From: Actinomycetes bacterium
GTDB lineage: Bacteria > Actinomycetota > Acidimicrobiia > Spongiisociales > JAHEDJ01
Direction: 5' to 3'
Assembly (NCBI GenBank): GCA_024641245.1
Contig: JAHEDK010000071.1
Span: 1-53,716 of the forward strand
Length of the DNA: 53,716 bases
The position numbers were made by a program, and so were the translations under genes. Each line of letters opens with the position of its first letter. Position 1 is the stretch's first letter. The notes beneath the pieces are model-generated. The model was not told where the DNA came from, made no database searches, and was given only the letters and a program-made list of their open reading frames with translations. Below, piece after piece: positions 18,172 through 27,911 of this stretch.

Positions 18172-20283
18172 TTAGGCTTCCCCGCGAACCTTCGCCACGA
18201 TCTCCTGTGCGACCTGGTCCGGTACGTCTTGGTACGAATGGAATTGCATGGTGTACGTTGCGCGACCTTGGGTTCTAGACCGCAGGTCGGTGGCGTATCC
18301 GAACATTTCAGCCAGCGGCACTTCTGCCTCGACTACGCGAGCATTCCCGCGCTGGCCCATGTTGTCGATCTTTCCCCGCCGGGAGGAGAGATCTCCGATC
18401 ACGTCACCCATGTAGTCCTCAGGGGTGACAACCTCGACCGCCATGATCGGTTCGAGCAGTTTGACGCCCGCCCGCTTGGCAGCTTCCTGAAGCGCCATGG
18501 ATCCCGCAATACGGAACGCCATTTCGCTCGAATCGACGTCGTGCGCCGATCCGTCAACGAGATGGGCCCGCACGTCGACTAGCGGGTAGCCGGCCAGGAC
18601 ACCCTGGTCCATGGCCCCTTCGATGCCCGTGTCGACCGACGGGATGAACTCCCGCGGCACACGGCCACCCTTCACTTCGTCAACGAACTCGTATCCGCCT
18701 CCGGGACCGGTCGGCTCGAGGCTGATGACCACGTGGGCGTATTGACCCTTGCCGCCGGACTGCTTGACGTAGCGAATATCGACCTTCTCGATTGCCTTCT
18801 TGATCGTCTCCCGGTACGCAACCTGGGGCCGACCGACGTTGGCTGCGACCTTGAACTCGCGGACGAGGCGGTCGACCAACACCTCCAGGTGAAGTTCACC
18901 CATGCCGCCGATGATGGTCTGTCCGGTCTCCTCGTCGGTCCTAACCAGGAACGTCGGGTCTTCCTCGGAGAGGCGATGCAGCGCATCGCCGAGTTTCTCC
19001 TGGTCGACCTTGGTCCTGGGCTCAATCGCAACTGAGATCACCGGCGCCGGGAACGTCATCGACTCCAGTTGAATCGGATCGCCGGCCGTGCTCAGGGTGT
19101 CACCCGTTGTGGTGTGCTTCAGCCCGACCGTGGCCACGATGTCGCCTGTAAAGATGTCTTCGATGTCCTCGCGGCTGTTTGCATGCATTCGCAGGAGACG
19201 ACCGAGACGCTCTTTCTTGCCGTTGGTGGTGTTCAGGATCGAATCACCTTTGGAGGCGTGGCCGGAATACACACGGAAATAGGTGAGCTTGCCGACGTGC
19301 TGGTCGCTCATGATCTTGAACGCCAGCGCTGCGAAGGGAGCCGAGTCGTCTGGCTCGCGGGACAGCAGGACGTCTTCGTCGCCGGGCTTGAAGCCGGTGA
19401 CCGGGGGAAGATTGGCCGGGCTCGGAAGGTAGAGAATGACGGCGTCGAGAAGGGGTTGAACACCTTTGTTCTTGAAGGCCGATCCGCACAGCACCGGGGT
19501 GAAGTCCATCCGCCGGATACCGGTCCGCACCGCGGCGTGAATCTCGTCTGCGGAAATCTCAGCCTCTTCGAGGTACTTCACCATGATCTGCTCGTCGCTG
19601 TCGGCGAGGGCTTCGAGCATCGACAAACGCCACTCCGTCGCCTTGTCGAGCATGTCGACGGGGATGTCGGTGGTTTCCCAATGCTTTCCATCGTCGCCCT
19701 TCCAGATGTGGGCGCGCATCTCGATCAAGTCGATGACACCGTCGAAATCAGCCTCCGCTCCGATGGGAAGCTGCAGAGCAACAGGACGAGCCTCGAGTCG
19801 ATCTTGGATTGAGGCCAGGGCCGCATAGAAATCCGCACCCGTCCGGTCCATCTTGTTGATGAAGCACATTCGAGGAACGCGGTAACGGTCGGCCTGTCGC
19901 CAGACCGTCTCCGACTGCGGCTCGACCCCTGCCACGGCATCGAAGACCGCCACAGCTCCGTCGAGCACTCGAAGGGAGCGCTCGACCTCGACTGTGAAGT
20001 CCACGTGACCGGGCGTGTCGATGATGTTGATCGTATGGTCGTGCCAGGCGCAGGTAGTCGCAGCAGAAGTGATGGTGATGCCGCGCTCTTGTTCCTGCTC
20101 CATCCAGTCCATAACGGCGGCACCCTCATGCACCTCACCGAGCTTGTAGGTCTTACCGGTGTAGTAGAGGATCCGCTCGGTCAAGGTGGTCTTGCCCGCG
20201 TCGATGTGCGCCATAATCCCGATGTTGCGGGTACGGCTCAGAGGAATCTGACGCAAGTGCGCCAAGGCATCCTTGTTGCTCAT
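18172..20283 (-). CDS. fusA: Elongation factor G
   Basis: 703 residues, normal. Drives translocation of tRNA and mRNA with GTP. N-terminal GTPase: [20 protein letters not shown], effector [29 protein letters not shown] and [10 protein letters not shown]. Later domains include [20 protein letters not shown] (domain III) and the domain IV tip region [16 protein letters not shown]. Codon use is the ordinary C/G-ending style, unlike tuf just downstream. Confidence 0.98.
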   Translation of the reverse strand: MSNKDALAHLRQIPLSRTRNIGIMAHIDAGKTTLTERILYYTGKTYKLGEVHEGAAVMDWMEQEQERGITITSAATTCAWHDHTINIIDTPGHVDFTVEVERSLRVLDGAVAVFDAVAGVEPQSETVWRQADRYRVPRMCFINKMDRTGADFYAALASIQDRLEARPVALQLPIGAEADFDGVIDLIEMRAHIWKGDDGKHWETTDIPVDMLDKATEWRLSMLEALADSDEQIMVKYLEEAEISADEIHAAVRTGIRRMDFTPVLCGSAFKNKGVQPLLDAVILYLPSPANLPPVTGFKPGDEDVLLSREPDDSAPFAALAFKIMSDQHVGKLTYFRVYSGHASKGDSILNTTNGKKERLGRLLRMHANSREDIEDIFTGDIVATVGLKHTTTGDTLSTAGDPIQLESMTFPAPVISVAIEPRTKVDQEKLGDALHRLSEEDPTFLVRTDEETGQTIIGGMGELHLEVLVDRLVREFKVAANVGRPQVAYRETIKKAIEKVDIRYVKQSGGKGQYAHVVISLEPTGPGGGYEFVDEVKGGRVPREFIPSVDTGIEGAMDQGVLAGYPLVDVRAHLVDGSAHDVDSSEMAFRIAGSMALQEAAKRAGVKLLEPIMAVEVVTPEDYMGDVIGDLSSRRGKIDNMGQRGNARVVEAEVPLAEMFGYATDLRSRTQGRATYTMQFHSYQDVPDQVAQEIVAKVRGEA

Positions 20284-20331
20284 CTTCTTCTCTACTTCTC
20301 CGGTCGCTATGGACTTGTCAGCCGTGCGGCC

Positions 20332-20348
20332 CGGTCACCTCGGTGACC
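20332..20348. other. Short hairpin in the rpsG-fusA gap
   Basis: CGGTCACC and GGTGACCG are separated by two bases, a compact 8-bp stem in the 78-base gap. It is not followed by a T-run, so it may be a processing or mild pause site rather than a terminator. Confidence 0.4.
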
Positions 20349-20361
20349 GCCGCTTCACTAC

Positions 20362-20832
20362 CTACCAGCGGTAATGGGCGAACGCCTTGTTGGACTCCGC
20401 CATCTTGTGGATGTCTTCTTTGCGCTTGAATGCCGCGCCGTTACGGTTGCTGGCATCGAGAATCTCGTTGGCCAGACGCTCGGCCATCGTGTTCTCTTTG
20501 CGTTTCCTGGAATAACCGACCAACCAGCGGATTGCCAGCGTGTTCGACCGACGGGGAGGAACCTCAACCGGAACCTGGTAGGACGAACCGCCGACCCGGC
20601 GAGAACGGACTTCGAGCTGAGGCTTGAGGTTGTCGATAGCCCGCTTGAGAACCGTCAGCGGGTCTTGCCCCGCGCGGCGCTCAACGATTTCCATTGCTCC
20701 GTACACAATCGTACGCGCCTTCTCCTTCTTGCCTTTGAGAAGGACCTTGTTGATCAGCTGGCCGACGAGAACGCTCCGGAATACCGGATCGGCTTCGATC
20801 TTGCGTTTGGATGCGGGTCCACGCCGTGCCAT
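20362..20832 (-). CDS. rpsG: 30S ribosomal protein S7
   Basis: 156 residues, [20 protein letters not shown], then the family patch [20 protein letters not shown] and the C-terminal [15 protein letters not shown]7 organises the small-subunit head and can repress the str operon. ATG 20832 shares one base with the rpsL stop (TAATG); the longer upstream frame is not S7. Confidence 0.97.
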   Translation of the reverse strand: MARRGPASKRKIEADPVFRSVLVGQLINKVLLKGKKEKARTIVYGAMEIVERRAGQDPLTVLKRAIDNLKPQLEVRSRRVGGSSYQVPVEVPPRRSNTLAIRWLVGYSRKRKENTMAERLANEILDASNRNGAAFKRKEDIHKMAESNKAFAHYRW

Positions 20833-21203
20833 TAGGACTCCTTCTTCGCCCCGTAGCGGGACCGAGCCTGTCGGCGATCGGAGACTCCAGAGGCGTCCAG
20901 CGTGCCCCGAATGACCTTGTACCGAACGCCGGGAAGGTCCTTCACACGTCCACCACGGACGAGGACGATCGAGTGTTCCTGAAGATTGTGGCCTTCGCCG
21001 GGGATGTAGGCGGTGACCTCGATCCCGGAAGAAAGGCGTACACGTGCAACTTTGCGAAGGGCAGAGTTCGGCTTCTTCGGGGTGACGGTGTAGACGCGCG
21101 TGCAAACGCCGCGACGCTGCGGTGCCCCTGCGAGACCCGGCGTCTTCTCTTTCTTGGCCTTCGGCTTCCTATTGTGCCGTACCAACTGCTGGATTGTCGG
21201 CAT
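20832..21203 (-). CDS. rpsL: 30S ribosomal protein S12
   Basis: 123 residues, [40 protein letters not shown] and [21 protein letters not shown]12 monitors decoding at the A site. The two lysines whose replacement gives streptomycin resistance (in TPKKPNS and in [12 protein letters not shown]) are both present, so the wild-type sensitive form is predicted. First gene of the long operon. Confidence 0.98.
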   Translation of the reverse strand: MPTIQQLVRHNRKPKAKKEKTPGLAGAPQRRGVCTRVYTVTPKKPNSALRKVARVRLSSGIEVTAYIPGEGHNLQEHSIVLVRGGRVKDLPGVRYKVIRGTLDASGVSDRRQARSRYGAKKES

Positions 21204-21290
21204 CGTTCTCCTTCTACACGCGAAATTCGGCGCACGGTCGACCCCGACCGATGCAGCCGAAACCTGAGTTGTCCACTCTCGAGGCACATA

Positions 21291-21352
21291 CACCGGCACA
21301 GGTCACACCGGTAGACCCTTTGCGAGAGGGAATGTGTGGTCGCGAGGACCAC
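21291..21352 (-). other. Two small hairpins in the rpsL leader
   Basis: GTGGTC and GACCAC with a 5-base loop (21336-21352) lie just where transcription from the promoter should begin, and ACCGG / CCGGT (21292-21312) follows. They may shape the 5' end or stability of the leader; no known ribosomal-protein binding site was recognised. Confidence 0.4.
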
Positions 21353-21360
21353 GGCGGCAC

Positions 21361-21389
21361 AGTATATGTGCCCGCCGGACAGGCGTCAA
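21361..21389 (-). promoter_or_regulatory. Promoter of the rpsL super-operon
   Basis: On the minus strand TTGACG (21389-21384) and TATACT (21366-21361) are separated by exactly 17 bases, close to the vegetative sigma consensus. It lies about 160 bases upstream of rpsL, leaving a leader of roughly 150 nt. Confidence 0.85.
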
Positions 21390-21390
21390 A

Positions 21391-21412
21391 GTCGGTGTCG
21401 AGAGACACCGAC
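21391..21412. promoter_or_regulatory. Perfect palindrome next to the rpsL -35 box
   Basis: GTCGGTGTC and GACACCGAC form a 9-bp inverted repeat around GAGA, starting one base upstream of the -35 box. Its position suggests an operator; a hairpin role is the alternative. The rest of 21204-21538 holds the leader and the upstream region of the kinase, with no other gene. Confidence 0.5.
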
Positions 21413-21538
21413 GTGAGCCAGATCATAGCGCCCTCAACCCGTCGACAACAGGACTAGAAGCTTCAGGAACCATGACGCGGTGCCGACATAACTATTGGCA
21501 GTCACCCACCATCCTCGTCGCCCAAGGAACGAGAGGAA

Positions 21539-23803
21539 TTGCACCGCATCACAAGACCTCCGATTCACGCTCTCGCTCCCATCGGCGTCGCTGCTCAGGG
21601 GGTGTTCGTGCTGGTTCTCCAGGGCGACTCGCGCGTGGTCCCCTGGATACTCGTTGCAACAGTCGGCCTGGTAGGTCTCGCCTATCTATCGGAGACCGGG
21701 CGGCATCCACCGCTTGTCTTTGGAGCGGTGCTCATACTCATGAACGGGTTCATCCTGCTGATCCAGACCGATGGCGTGCGGAGTCTCTTCTTGCCCTGGT
21801 ATGTCGTGCTGGTAGCCGTGTATCCCCTGCTCATCCCGCGACAATTAGGCCGATTTCTGCCGGCAGTGGCGTCCGGCATGTACTGCCTGGCGATTCCATT
21901 CACCGACCCGCCCATTCCGCCGGAACTCGTGTCGAGCCGGGTGTTCATCCTTGTGCTCATCGGCTACCTGGCGCTCAACATGGACGAGCGATCGCGTCGG
22001 GCGGAAACGATCGCCTCTCGGCGCCTTCGTTACGAACAAGCAGTCGCCGAAGCCACCAGGATTCTCAACGAGGGCAAGCAAAGGAACGCGATCGAGGCCG
22101 CGCTGAACGCGCTCCTCGAGGGAACGGAGGCACGATCTGTGTTCGTGGAGATGAACTCCGTGCAACCGGGTACCGGACTGTGCACCTCGTTGGTCTATGA
22201 AGCCGCCCGGGCAACGATCGAATCGCCTCCCGACGATTACTGGACCAGCGTCCCATGGTCGACGATGCCGGAAGCTCACCGCCATTTGGAAGCCGGAAAG
22301 GGATTCGCCTTTCGCGTGGAAGATCTAGAAGGGACCGAGCGGGCGAAATACGAACTATCAGGAATCAAATCAGAGATCGACCTCCCCATCTTCGTTGAAG
22401 GGATGTGGGTGGGGCTGATCGGCGTGTCCGATGACCTCGAACCGCGAACGTGGGATGAGGATGACATAGCACTGCTTCAATCGGCCGCCTCCGCGATCGG
22501 TGCCTTCCTGGAGCGACGCGACCAGCGACAGAGGTTGGAGGAGCTGACCCAATCTCAGGCCAGACGCATCCAGTTTGAGCGAGCCATCGCTGAGTCCGCT
22601 CGCATACTCCTGATGAACGACGACGAAAAGGCGATCGATGCCACCCTCCACGCCCTCGGGGAGGTCATGCAGGCTCAGAAGGTTTTCGTTGATCAGAACT
22701 TTGTCGGTGACGACGACCGGCTCTACGCCCGGGTCACCCACGAGTACATTCCACCTGAATACAAGGAACTGGTCGACCCCGAAATCTGGTTCGACGCGGA
22801 CACCGGCGAGTATGAGCACTTCGTGTTCTGTTACGACGAGTTCCCCGAGATGCGTGACCAACTCGCTGAGGGGAATCATTTCACCGTGTTTCCGGAGACG
22901 GAACCGGACGCGAGTCAGTCCGGGTACGGAGCCGAGAAGGTCGAACTCAACATCCCGATCTTCGTCTCCGGGCGATGGGTCGGATCGATCGGGTTCACGG
23001 ACTACCTCGAAGTGCGCAACTGGGAAGAAGACGAGAGGGCCTTGCTGCACACGACGGCGGCGTTGGTAGGGGCGTTCTGGGAACGAAACCAGACCAGGCA
23101 TCGACTCGAAGAACTGGTCAGGTCTAAGGACGAGTTCGTGGCCAGCGTAAGCCACGAGTTGCGCACGCCGTTGACGGCGGTGGTCGGCCTCGCTCATGAA
23201 CTGCGCGAGAACGGGCATGAGTTCGACGAGGACGAAATACGTGAACTGATCGCGCTGATCGCCGATCAGAGCCGCGACGTCGCCAATATCGTAGAAGACC
23301 TCCTCGTTTCTGCCAGAGCGGAAACGGGCGGGTTGACCATTATCAGGGGTGAAGTGGATCTACGGAGAGAGACGGAATCCGTTCTCGCCGGAAACACGTT
23401 GCTCCCGGCGGAGAAGGTATCGGTGTCGAGCGACGGTAGCGAACGGCCGGCCTGGGCGGATGCAACACGCGTTCGGCAGATTCTCCGCAATCTCCTCACG
23501 AACGCGGTTCGATACGGTGGCGAACGGGTCCGGGTGACGTTCGCTCAAGAAGAACACACCGTTGTGATTCGCGTTCACGATTCGGGCAACCCGATTCCAG
23601 TCGATGCGCATGATCGAATCTTCAAGCCGTACCAGAGGGCGCACAGCATCCCGAGCCAGCCTGCCTCGGTAGGCTTGGGCCTGTCGGTTTCACTCCAACT
23701 CGCCAAGTTGATGGATGGGTCGCTCACCTATCGCCACACCGGCGACGAGAGCGTCTTCACACTGACCTTGCCGGCCGCCAGAAGACTCGAGGCAGTGCGG
23801 TAA
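21539..23803 (+). CDS. Membrane sensor histidine kinase with tandem GAF domains
   Basis: 754 residues from a TTG start preceded by GAGAGG. Five or six hydrophobic segments fill about residues 13-146. Two homologous GAF domains follow (about 165-325 and 350-525; compare ATRILNEG with SARILLMN and the shared PIFV-x4-W-VG-IG blocks). Then come a HisKA domain with FVASVSHELRTPL (His about 538) and an ATPase domain with N box ILRNLLTNAVRYGG, G1 VHDSGNPI and G2 SVGLGLSVSLQLAK. It should autophosphorylate and pass phosphate to a response regulator, but none is adjacent. It lies alone on the + strand between rpsL and rpoC. The signal is unknown. Confidence 0.9.
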   Translation: MHRITRPPIHALAPIGVAAQGVFVLVLQGDSRVVPWILVATVGLVGLAYLSETGRHPPLVFGAVLILMNGFILLIQTDGVRSLFLPWYVVLVAVYPLLIPRQLGRFLPAVASGMYCLAIPFTDPPIPPELVSSRVFILVLIGYLALNMDERSRRAETIASRRLRYEQAVAEATRILNEGKQRNAIEAALNALLEGTEARSVFVEMNSVQPGTGLCTSLVYEAARATIESPPDDYWTSVPWSTMPEAHRHLEAGKGFAFRVEDLEGTERAKYELSGIKSEIDLPIFVEGMWVGLIGVSDDLEPRTWDEDDIALLQSAASAIGAFLERRDQRQRLEELTQSQARRIQFERAIAESARILLMNDDEKAIDATLHALGEVMQAQKVFVDQNFVGDDDRLYARVTHEYIPPEYKELVDPEIWFDADTGEYEHFVFCYDEFPEMRDQLAEGNHFTVFPETEPDASQSGYGAEKVELNIPIFVSGRWVGSIGFTDYLEVRNWEEDERALLHTTAALVGAFWERNQTRHRLEELVRSKDEFVASVSHELRTPLTAVVGLAHELRENGHEFDEDEIRELIALIADQSRDVANIVEDLLVSARAETGGLTIIRGEVDLRRETESVLAGNTLLPAEKVSVSSDGSERPAWADATRVRQILRNLLTNAVRYGGERVRVTFAQEEHTVVIRVHDSGNPIPVDAHDRIFKPYQRAHSIPSQPASVGLGLSVSLQLAKLMDGSLTYRHTGDESVFTLTLPAARRLEAVR

Positions 23804-23808
23804 ACAGG

Positions 23809-23850
23809 GCAATTGGCGAAGCGCGATAGGCAATAGGCTGCGAGTCGGCT
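23809..23850. repeat. Heptamer tract H6 (after the kinase gene)
   Basis: Six 7-bp units, mostly with a GC start: GCAATTG, GCGAAGC, GCGATAG, GCAATAG, GCTGCGA and GTCGGCT. Beyond the hairpin at 23884-23911 the first unit recurs inverted (GCCAATTGC). Confidence 0.65.
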
Positions 23851-23883
23851 TCGCTCGCCGGGCGCCCATTCGACACCCGAAAG

Positions 23884-23911
23884 GGAAGAGGGGCCCAGAG
23901 GCCCCTCTTCC
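23884..23911. terminator. Bidirectional terminator between kinase and rpoC
   Basis: A perfect 12-bp stem (GGAAGAGGGGCC and complement) with a CAGA loop lies between the convergent ends of the kinase gene (+) and rpoC (-). It is the only strong hairpin in the gap and probably serves both. Confidence 0.8.
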
Positions 23912-23932
23912 AGCCAATTGCCATCCGATCGA

Positions 23933-26900
23933 CTACACCGGTTCGGCGACCTCTTCATCGTCCTTCTGCTCACCGATCGAGGCCAGCCATTCGGCCGGGT
24001 TCAGCGGCAGATCATCATCCGAGCTGCCTTCGGGGTAATCTCCGAAGATTCCCAAGGCAGAGATAGGCTCGGCTCCTGGGAGCGCCGGCTCGATGGCCTG
24101 GTACATACCGGAGCCGGTACCGGCCGGGATGAGCTTGCCGATGATGACGTTCTCCTTGAGCCCTCGCATGTAATCCGACTTACCCATCAGGGAAGCCTCG
24201 GTCAACACCCGGGTGGTCTCCTGGAACGAAGCCGCCGACAGCCACGAATCGGTTGCCAGCGAGGCCTTGGTAATGCCCATGAGTTCGGGGCGACCCTCGG
24301 CGGGCGTCTTCGCATCTTCCACCAGTTCACGGTTGATCTGGCGGAACACCTTGTCGTCGACCAGCTCGGCGGGCAAGAACGTCGCATCGTGAGGGTTCAC
24401 GACCCGCACCCGCTTCAGCATCTGCCGGACAATCATCTCGATGTGCTTGTCATGGATGTCCACACCCTGCGATCGGTACACCTCCTGCACCTGATCGACC
24501 AGATACTGCTGGGCGGCGCGCACGCCACGAATCTCGAGGACCTCTTTTGGATCCAACGGACCTTCGGTCAAGGCAGTTCCGGGCTCGACGACATCGCCGT
24601 TGGCGATACGGACCCGCGCCCGGCGAGTAATCGGGTACTCAGCGTCGCCCTCCTTGGCGGCCACGACGATTCGCCGGCCTTCCTCGTCTTCGACCAGTTT
24701 GGCGGGCCCACCGACCTCGGCAAGGACGGCTTTGCCCTTCGGGGTACGGGCCTCAAACAGCTCGACGACACGGGGCAGACCGTGCGTGATGTCCTCTCCG
24801 GCCACGCCACCGGTATGGAAGGTACGCATGGTCAGCTGGGTTCCGGGCTCTCCGATGGACTGGGCGGCCATGATGCCGACCGCTTCTCCCAATTCGACTT
24901 CGCGCCCGGTCGCCAGGCTGAGGCCGTAGCACTTGCGGCAGACTCCATGTTGCGAGTCGCAGGTCAACACCGAGCGCACCCGAACTGAGTCGACACCTTC
25001 CGCGGCACCCTCGAGGGCGAGCAGTTGCTGACGACCGATCACGGTGCCGGCCTTCATGGTGTCGCCGTTCGGATCACGAAGCAGCTTGCCATCGACTTTC
25101 ACGTCGTCGGCGAGGTAACGACCGAACAAGCGAGAACGGAGATTGCGAATCGGCTCCCAGACCTTTTTCGAGCCGCGACGCACCTCGTGGCGGATCTGGA
25201 GTTTGATGCCACGATCAGTCTCACAGTCGTCCTCACGAATGATCACTTCCTGGCTCACGTCGACGAGACGGCGGGTCAGGTAGCCCGAGTCTGCGGTGCG
25301 AAGTGCGGTGTCGGCGAGACCCTTGCGAGCACCGTGAGTCGAGATGAAGTACTCCAGCACCGACAATCCTTCGCGGAAGTTCGAGATGATCGGCCGCGGA
25401 ATGATGTCGCCCTTCGGGTTGGCCACCAGGCCGCGCATACCGGCGATCTGGCGGACCTGCATGATGTTTCCGCGTGCACCCGAGCGCACCATCATGTCGA
25501 TGGGGTTGAACTTCTCGGCCTTGAGAGTCAACTCCATGGCATCCTTGACTCGATCCGTCGCTTCCGTCCAGATCTCGATGAGTTCCTGCCGGCGCTCGTC
25601 GTCGGTGATCACGCCCTTCTGATACAGGTCCAGGACCTTGTCGGCGCGTTCCTCGAACGCGGACAGGATCTCAGCCTTGTTCGCCGGCGTCTTCACGTCT
25701 TCGAGACCGATCGTCAGACCGGCAACGGTGGCGTAATGGAATCCGAGTTCCTTCACGGCATCGAGGACCTGCTGGACCTGCGTCTTGCCGTAGCGATCGA
25801 TGATCTCCTCAATCACCCGCCGGACATCCGACTTGAAGATCACGGCCTCGATGTACGGGAAGTCCGCCGGGAAGGCCGTGTTGATAAAGGCCCTCCCCAA
25901 CGTGGTCTCCACAGAATCGTCTCCGGAGAGTGGCTCGGGAGTGATGAGACCCTTGAGCGTTCCGGTCAAGTCACCGTGAAGCTCCGCGTTGCCGACGAGA
26001 TCGTGACCAAGGCGGATCTTCACCGGGGCGTGCAAAGACAACTCCCCGTTCTCGTATGCCATCCGCGCCTCTTCGAGCGACGAGAAAGACCGGCCGGCAC
26101 CGGGAGCGTCGTCGACGCGCTCGGATAGGTAGTAGATGCCGATGACCATGTCCTGAGAAGGGGTCACGATCGGACGCCCGGAGGCGGGCGACAGAACGTT
26201 GTTGGTGGAGAGCATCAGCAAACGGGCTTCCGCCTGAGCCTCTGCGGACAACGGCAGGTGGACTGCCATCTGGTCACCGTCGAAGTCGGCGTTGAACGCC
26301 TCACAAACAAGCGGGTGGATCTGAATCGCCTTGCCCTCAACGAGCACCGGCTCGAAAGCCTGAATGCCAAGCCGGTGCAACGTCGGTGCGCGGTTGAGCA
26401 ATACCGGGTGCTCCTGAATGACCTCGCCGAGCACGTCCCACACTTGCGGGCGGCGCCGTTCCACCATTTTCTTGGCCGACTTGATGTTCTGGGCGATTTC
26501 GAGATCGACCAGGCGTTTCATCACGAACGGCTTGAACAACTCAAGTGCCATGATCTTGGGAAGACCGCACTGGTGCAATTGGAGACTCGGGCCAACGACG
26601 ATTACCGAACGACCCGAGTAGTCGACACGCTTCCCGAGCAGGTTCTGACGGAATCGCCCTTGCTTGCCCTTCAGCATGTCGGACAACGATTTCAGTGCCC
26701 GATTACCCGGTCCCGTGACGGCGCGGCCGCGTCGGCCGTTGTCGAACAGGGCGTCGACGGCTTCCTGAAGCATCCGCTTCTCGTTGTTGACGATGATCTC
26801 CGGCGCACCCAGATCGAGCAACCGCTTCAGCCGATTGTTCCGATTGATGACCCTGCGGTAGAGATCATTGAGATCTGAGGTAGCGAAGCGGCCACCGTCG

Positions 26901-27883
26901 AGTTGCACCATGGGGCGCAGGTCGGGCGGAATGACCGGGATCGTTTCGAGGATCATCGCCTGGGGATCGTTCTTAGCCTCGGAGAATGGCTTGACGACCT
27001 TCATCCGCTGAGTGGCCCGTTGGCGTTTCTGCGCAGAGTTCGACGACAGCATCTCATCGAGCAGATCCATTTCGGCGTCGAGATCAATCCGAGACAGATA
27101 GTCCTTGACGGCTTCCGCGCCCATGCCGCCTTCGTAGAAGTCGGCGTAGCGGTCGAAGATCTCACGCCAGAGCTGCTCGGATTCGATGAGCTGCTTCGGG
27201 GCGAGCGTGCGGAACCGATCGAAGGCCTCTTCGATCAATTCGACCTCATGCTCGGCGCGCTCCTCGCGATCGCGCATCTCACGTTCGACCTCGCGACGGC
27301 GAGCTGAGATCTCCTGTGACTTGGCACCACCCTCTTCCATGCCGGAAAGCTCTTGTTCCAGGCGTTCGAGGCGAGTTTCCTTCCACTCGGTGAACTCGTC
27401 GCGGACAATCTGCACCTCGGCCCGCATCGTGTCTTCGAGATCCGGAAGCTCGGCCTGACGCCGCTCTTCGTCGACAAAGGTGATCAGGTAGGCAGCAAAG
27501 TAGATGACCTTCTCGAGCTCCTTGGGCGACATGTCCATGAGGTAACCCAGGCGGCTCGGCACACCCTTGAAGAACCAGATGTGGGTGACCGGAGCAGCCA
27601 GCTCGATGTGACCCATCCGCTCACGCCGCACCTTCGAGCGCGTGACCTCAACGCCGCAGCGCTCGCAGATGATGCCCTTGTAGCGGATCCGTTTGTACTT
27701 GCCGCAGTAGCATTCCCAGTCTTTCTGCGGTCCAAAGATGCGCTCGTCGAACAAGCCATCCTTTTCGGGCTTGAGCGTACGGTAGTTGATCGTTTCGGGC
27801 TTCTTCACCTCGCCAAACGACCAGGCACGGATCTGATCGGTAGTGGCAAGGCTGATTTTCAGTTCATCGAACGGCTGTCGCAA
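23933..27883 (-). CDS. rpoC: RNA polymerase beta' subunit
   Basis: 1316 residues. Near the N-terminus the zinc site [20 protein letters not shown]; at about residue 530 the catalytic Mg loop [12 protein letters not shown]; later the second zinc site with [13 protein letters not shown], the trigger-loop region and the C-terminal region with [15 protein letters not shown] [12 protein letters not shown]. Length and the 90-residue acidic/helical insert around residues 145-240 ([20 protein letters not shown]) fit actinobacteria. Start is TTG 27883, 28 bases after rpoB. Confidence 0.98.
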   Translation of the reverse strand: MRQPFDELKISLATTDQIRAWSFGEVKKPETINYRTLKPEKDGLFDERIFGPQKDWECYCGKYKRIRYKGIICERCGVEVTRSKVRRERMGHIELAAPVTHIWFFKGVPSRLGYLMDMSPKELEKVIYFAAYLITFVDEERRQAELPDLEDTMRAEVQIVRDEFTEWKETRLERLEQELSGMEEGGAKSQEISARRREVEREMRDREERAEHEVELIEEAFDRFRTLAPKQLIESEQLWREIFDRYADFYEGGMGAEAVKDYLSRIDLDAEMDLLDEMLSSNSAQKRQRATQRMKVVKPFSEAKNDPQAMILETIPVIPPDLRPMVQLDGGRFATSDLNDLYRRVINRNNRLKRLLDLGAPEIIVNNEKRMLQEAVDALFDNGRRGRAVTGPGNRALKSLSDMLKGKQGRFRQNLLGKRVDYSGRSVIVVGPSLQLHQCGLPKIMALELFKPFVMKRLVDLEIAQNIKSAKKMVERRRPQVWDVLGEVIQEHPVLLNRAPTLHRLGIQAFEPVLVEGKAIQIHPLVCEAFNADFDGDQMAVHLPLSAEAQAEARLLMLSTNNVLSPASGRPIVTPSQDMVIGIYYLSERVDDAPGAGRSFSSLEEARMAYENGELSLHAPVKIRLGHDLVGNAELHGDLTGTLKGLITPEPLSGDDSVETTLGRAFINTAFPADFPYIEAVIFKSDVRRVIEEIIDRYGKTQVQQVLDAVKELGFHYATVAGLTIGLEDVKTPANKAEILSAFEERADKVLDLYQKGVITDDERRQELIEIWTEATDRVKDAMELTLKAEKFNPIDMMVRSGARGNIMQVRQIAGMRGLVANPKGDIIPRPIISNFREGLSVLEYFISTHGARKGLADTALRTADSGYLTRRLVDVSQEVIIREDDCETDRGIKLQIRHEVRRGSKKVWEPIRNLRSRLFGRYLADDVKVDGKLLRDPNGDTMKAGTVIGRQQLLALEGAAEGVDSVRVRSVLTCDSQHGVCRKCYGLSLATGREVELGEAVGIMAAQSIGEPGTQLTMRTFHTGGVAGEDITHGLPRVVELFEARTPKGKAVLAEVGGPAKLVEDEEGRRIVVAAKEGDAEYPITRRARVRIANGDVVEPGTALTEGPLDPKEVLEIRGVRAAQQYLVDQVQEVYRSQGVDIHDKHIEMIVRQMLKRVRVVNPHDATFLPAELVDDKVFRQINRELVEDAKTPAEGRPELMGITKASLATDSWLSAASFQETTRVLTEASLMGKSDYMRGLKENVIIGKLIPAGTGSGMYQAIEPALPGAEPISALGIFGDYPEGSSDDDLPLNPAEWLASIGEQKDDEEVAEPV

Positions 27884-27911
27884 GACGCGCTCCTTCGCTC
27901 ACACCTGGAGG

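Noticed and set aside
17037..18278. A 413-codon open frame on the + strand opposite the first tuf, and a 464-codon one at 38200-39594 opposite the second
   Set aside because: The predicted proteins are made almost only of Arg, His, Asn, Leu, Ile and Thr and show no domain. The frame is open because tuf codons end in G or T, which removes stop codons from the complementary frame.
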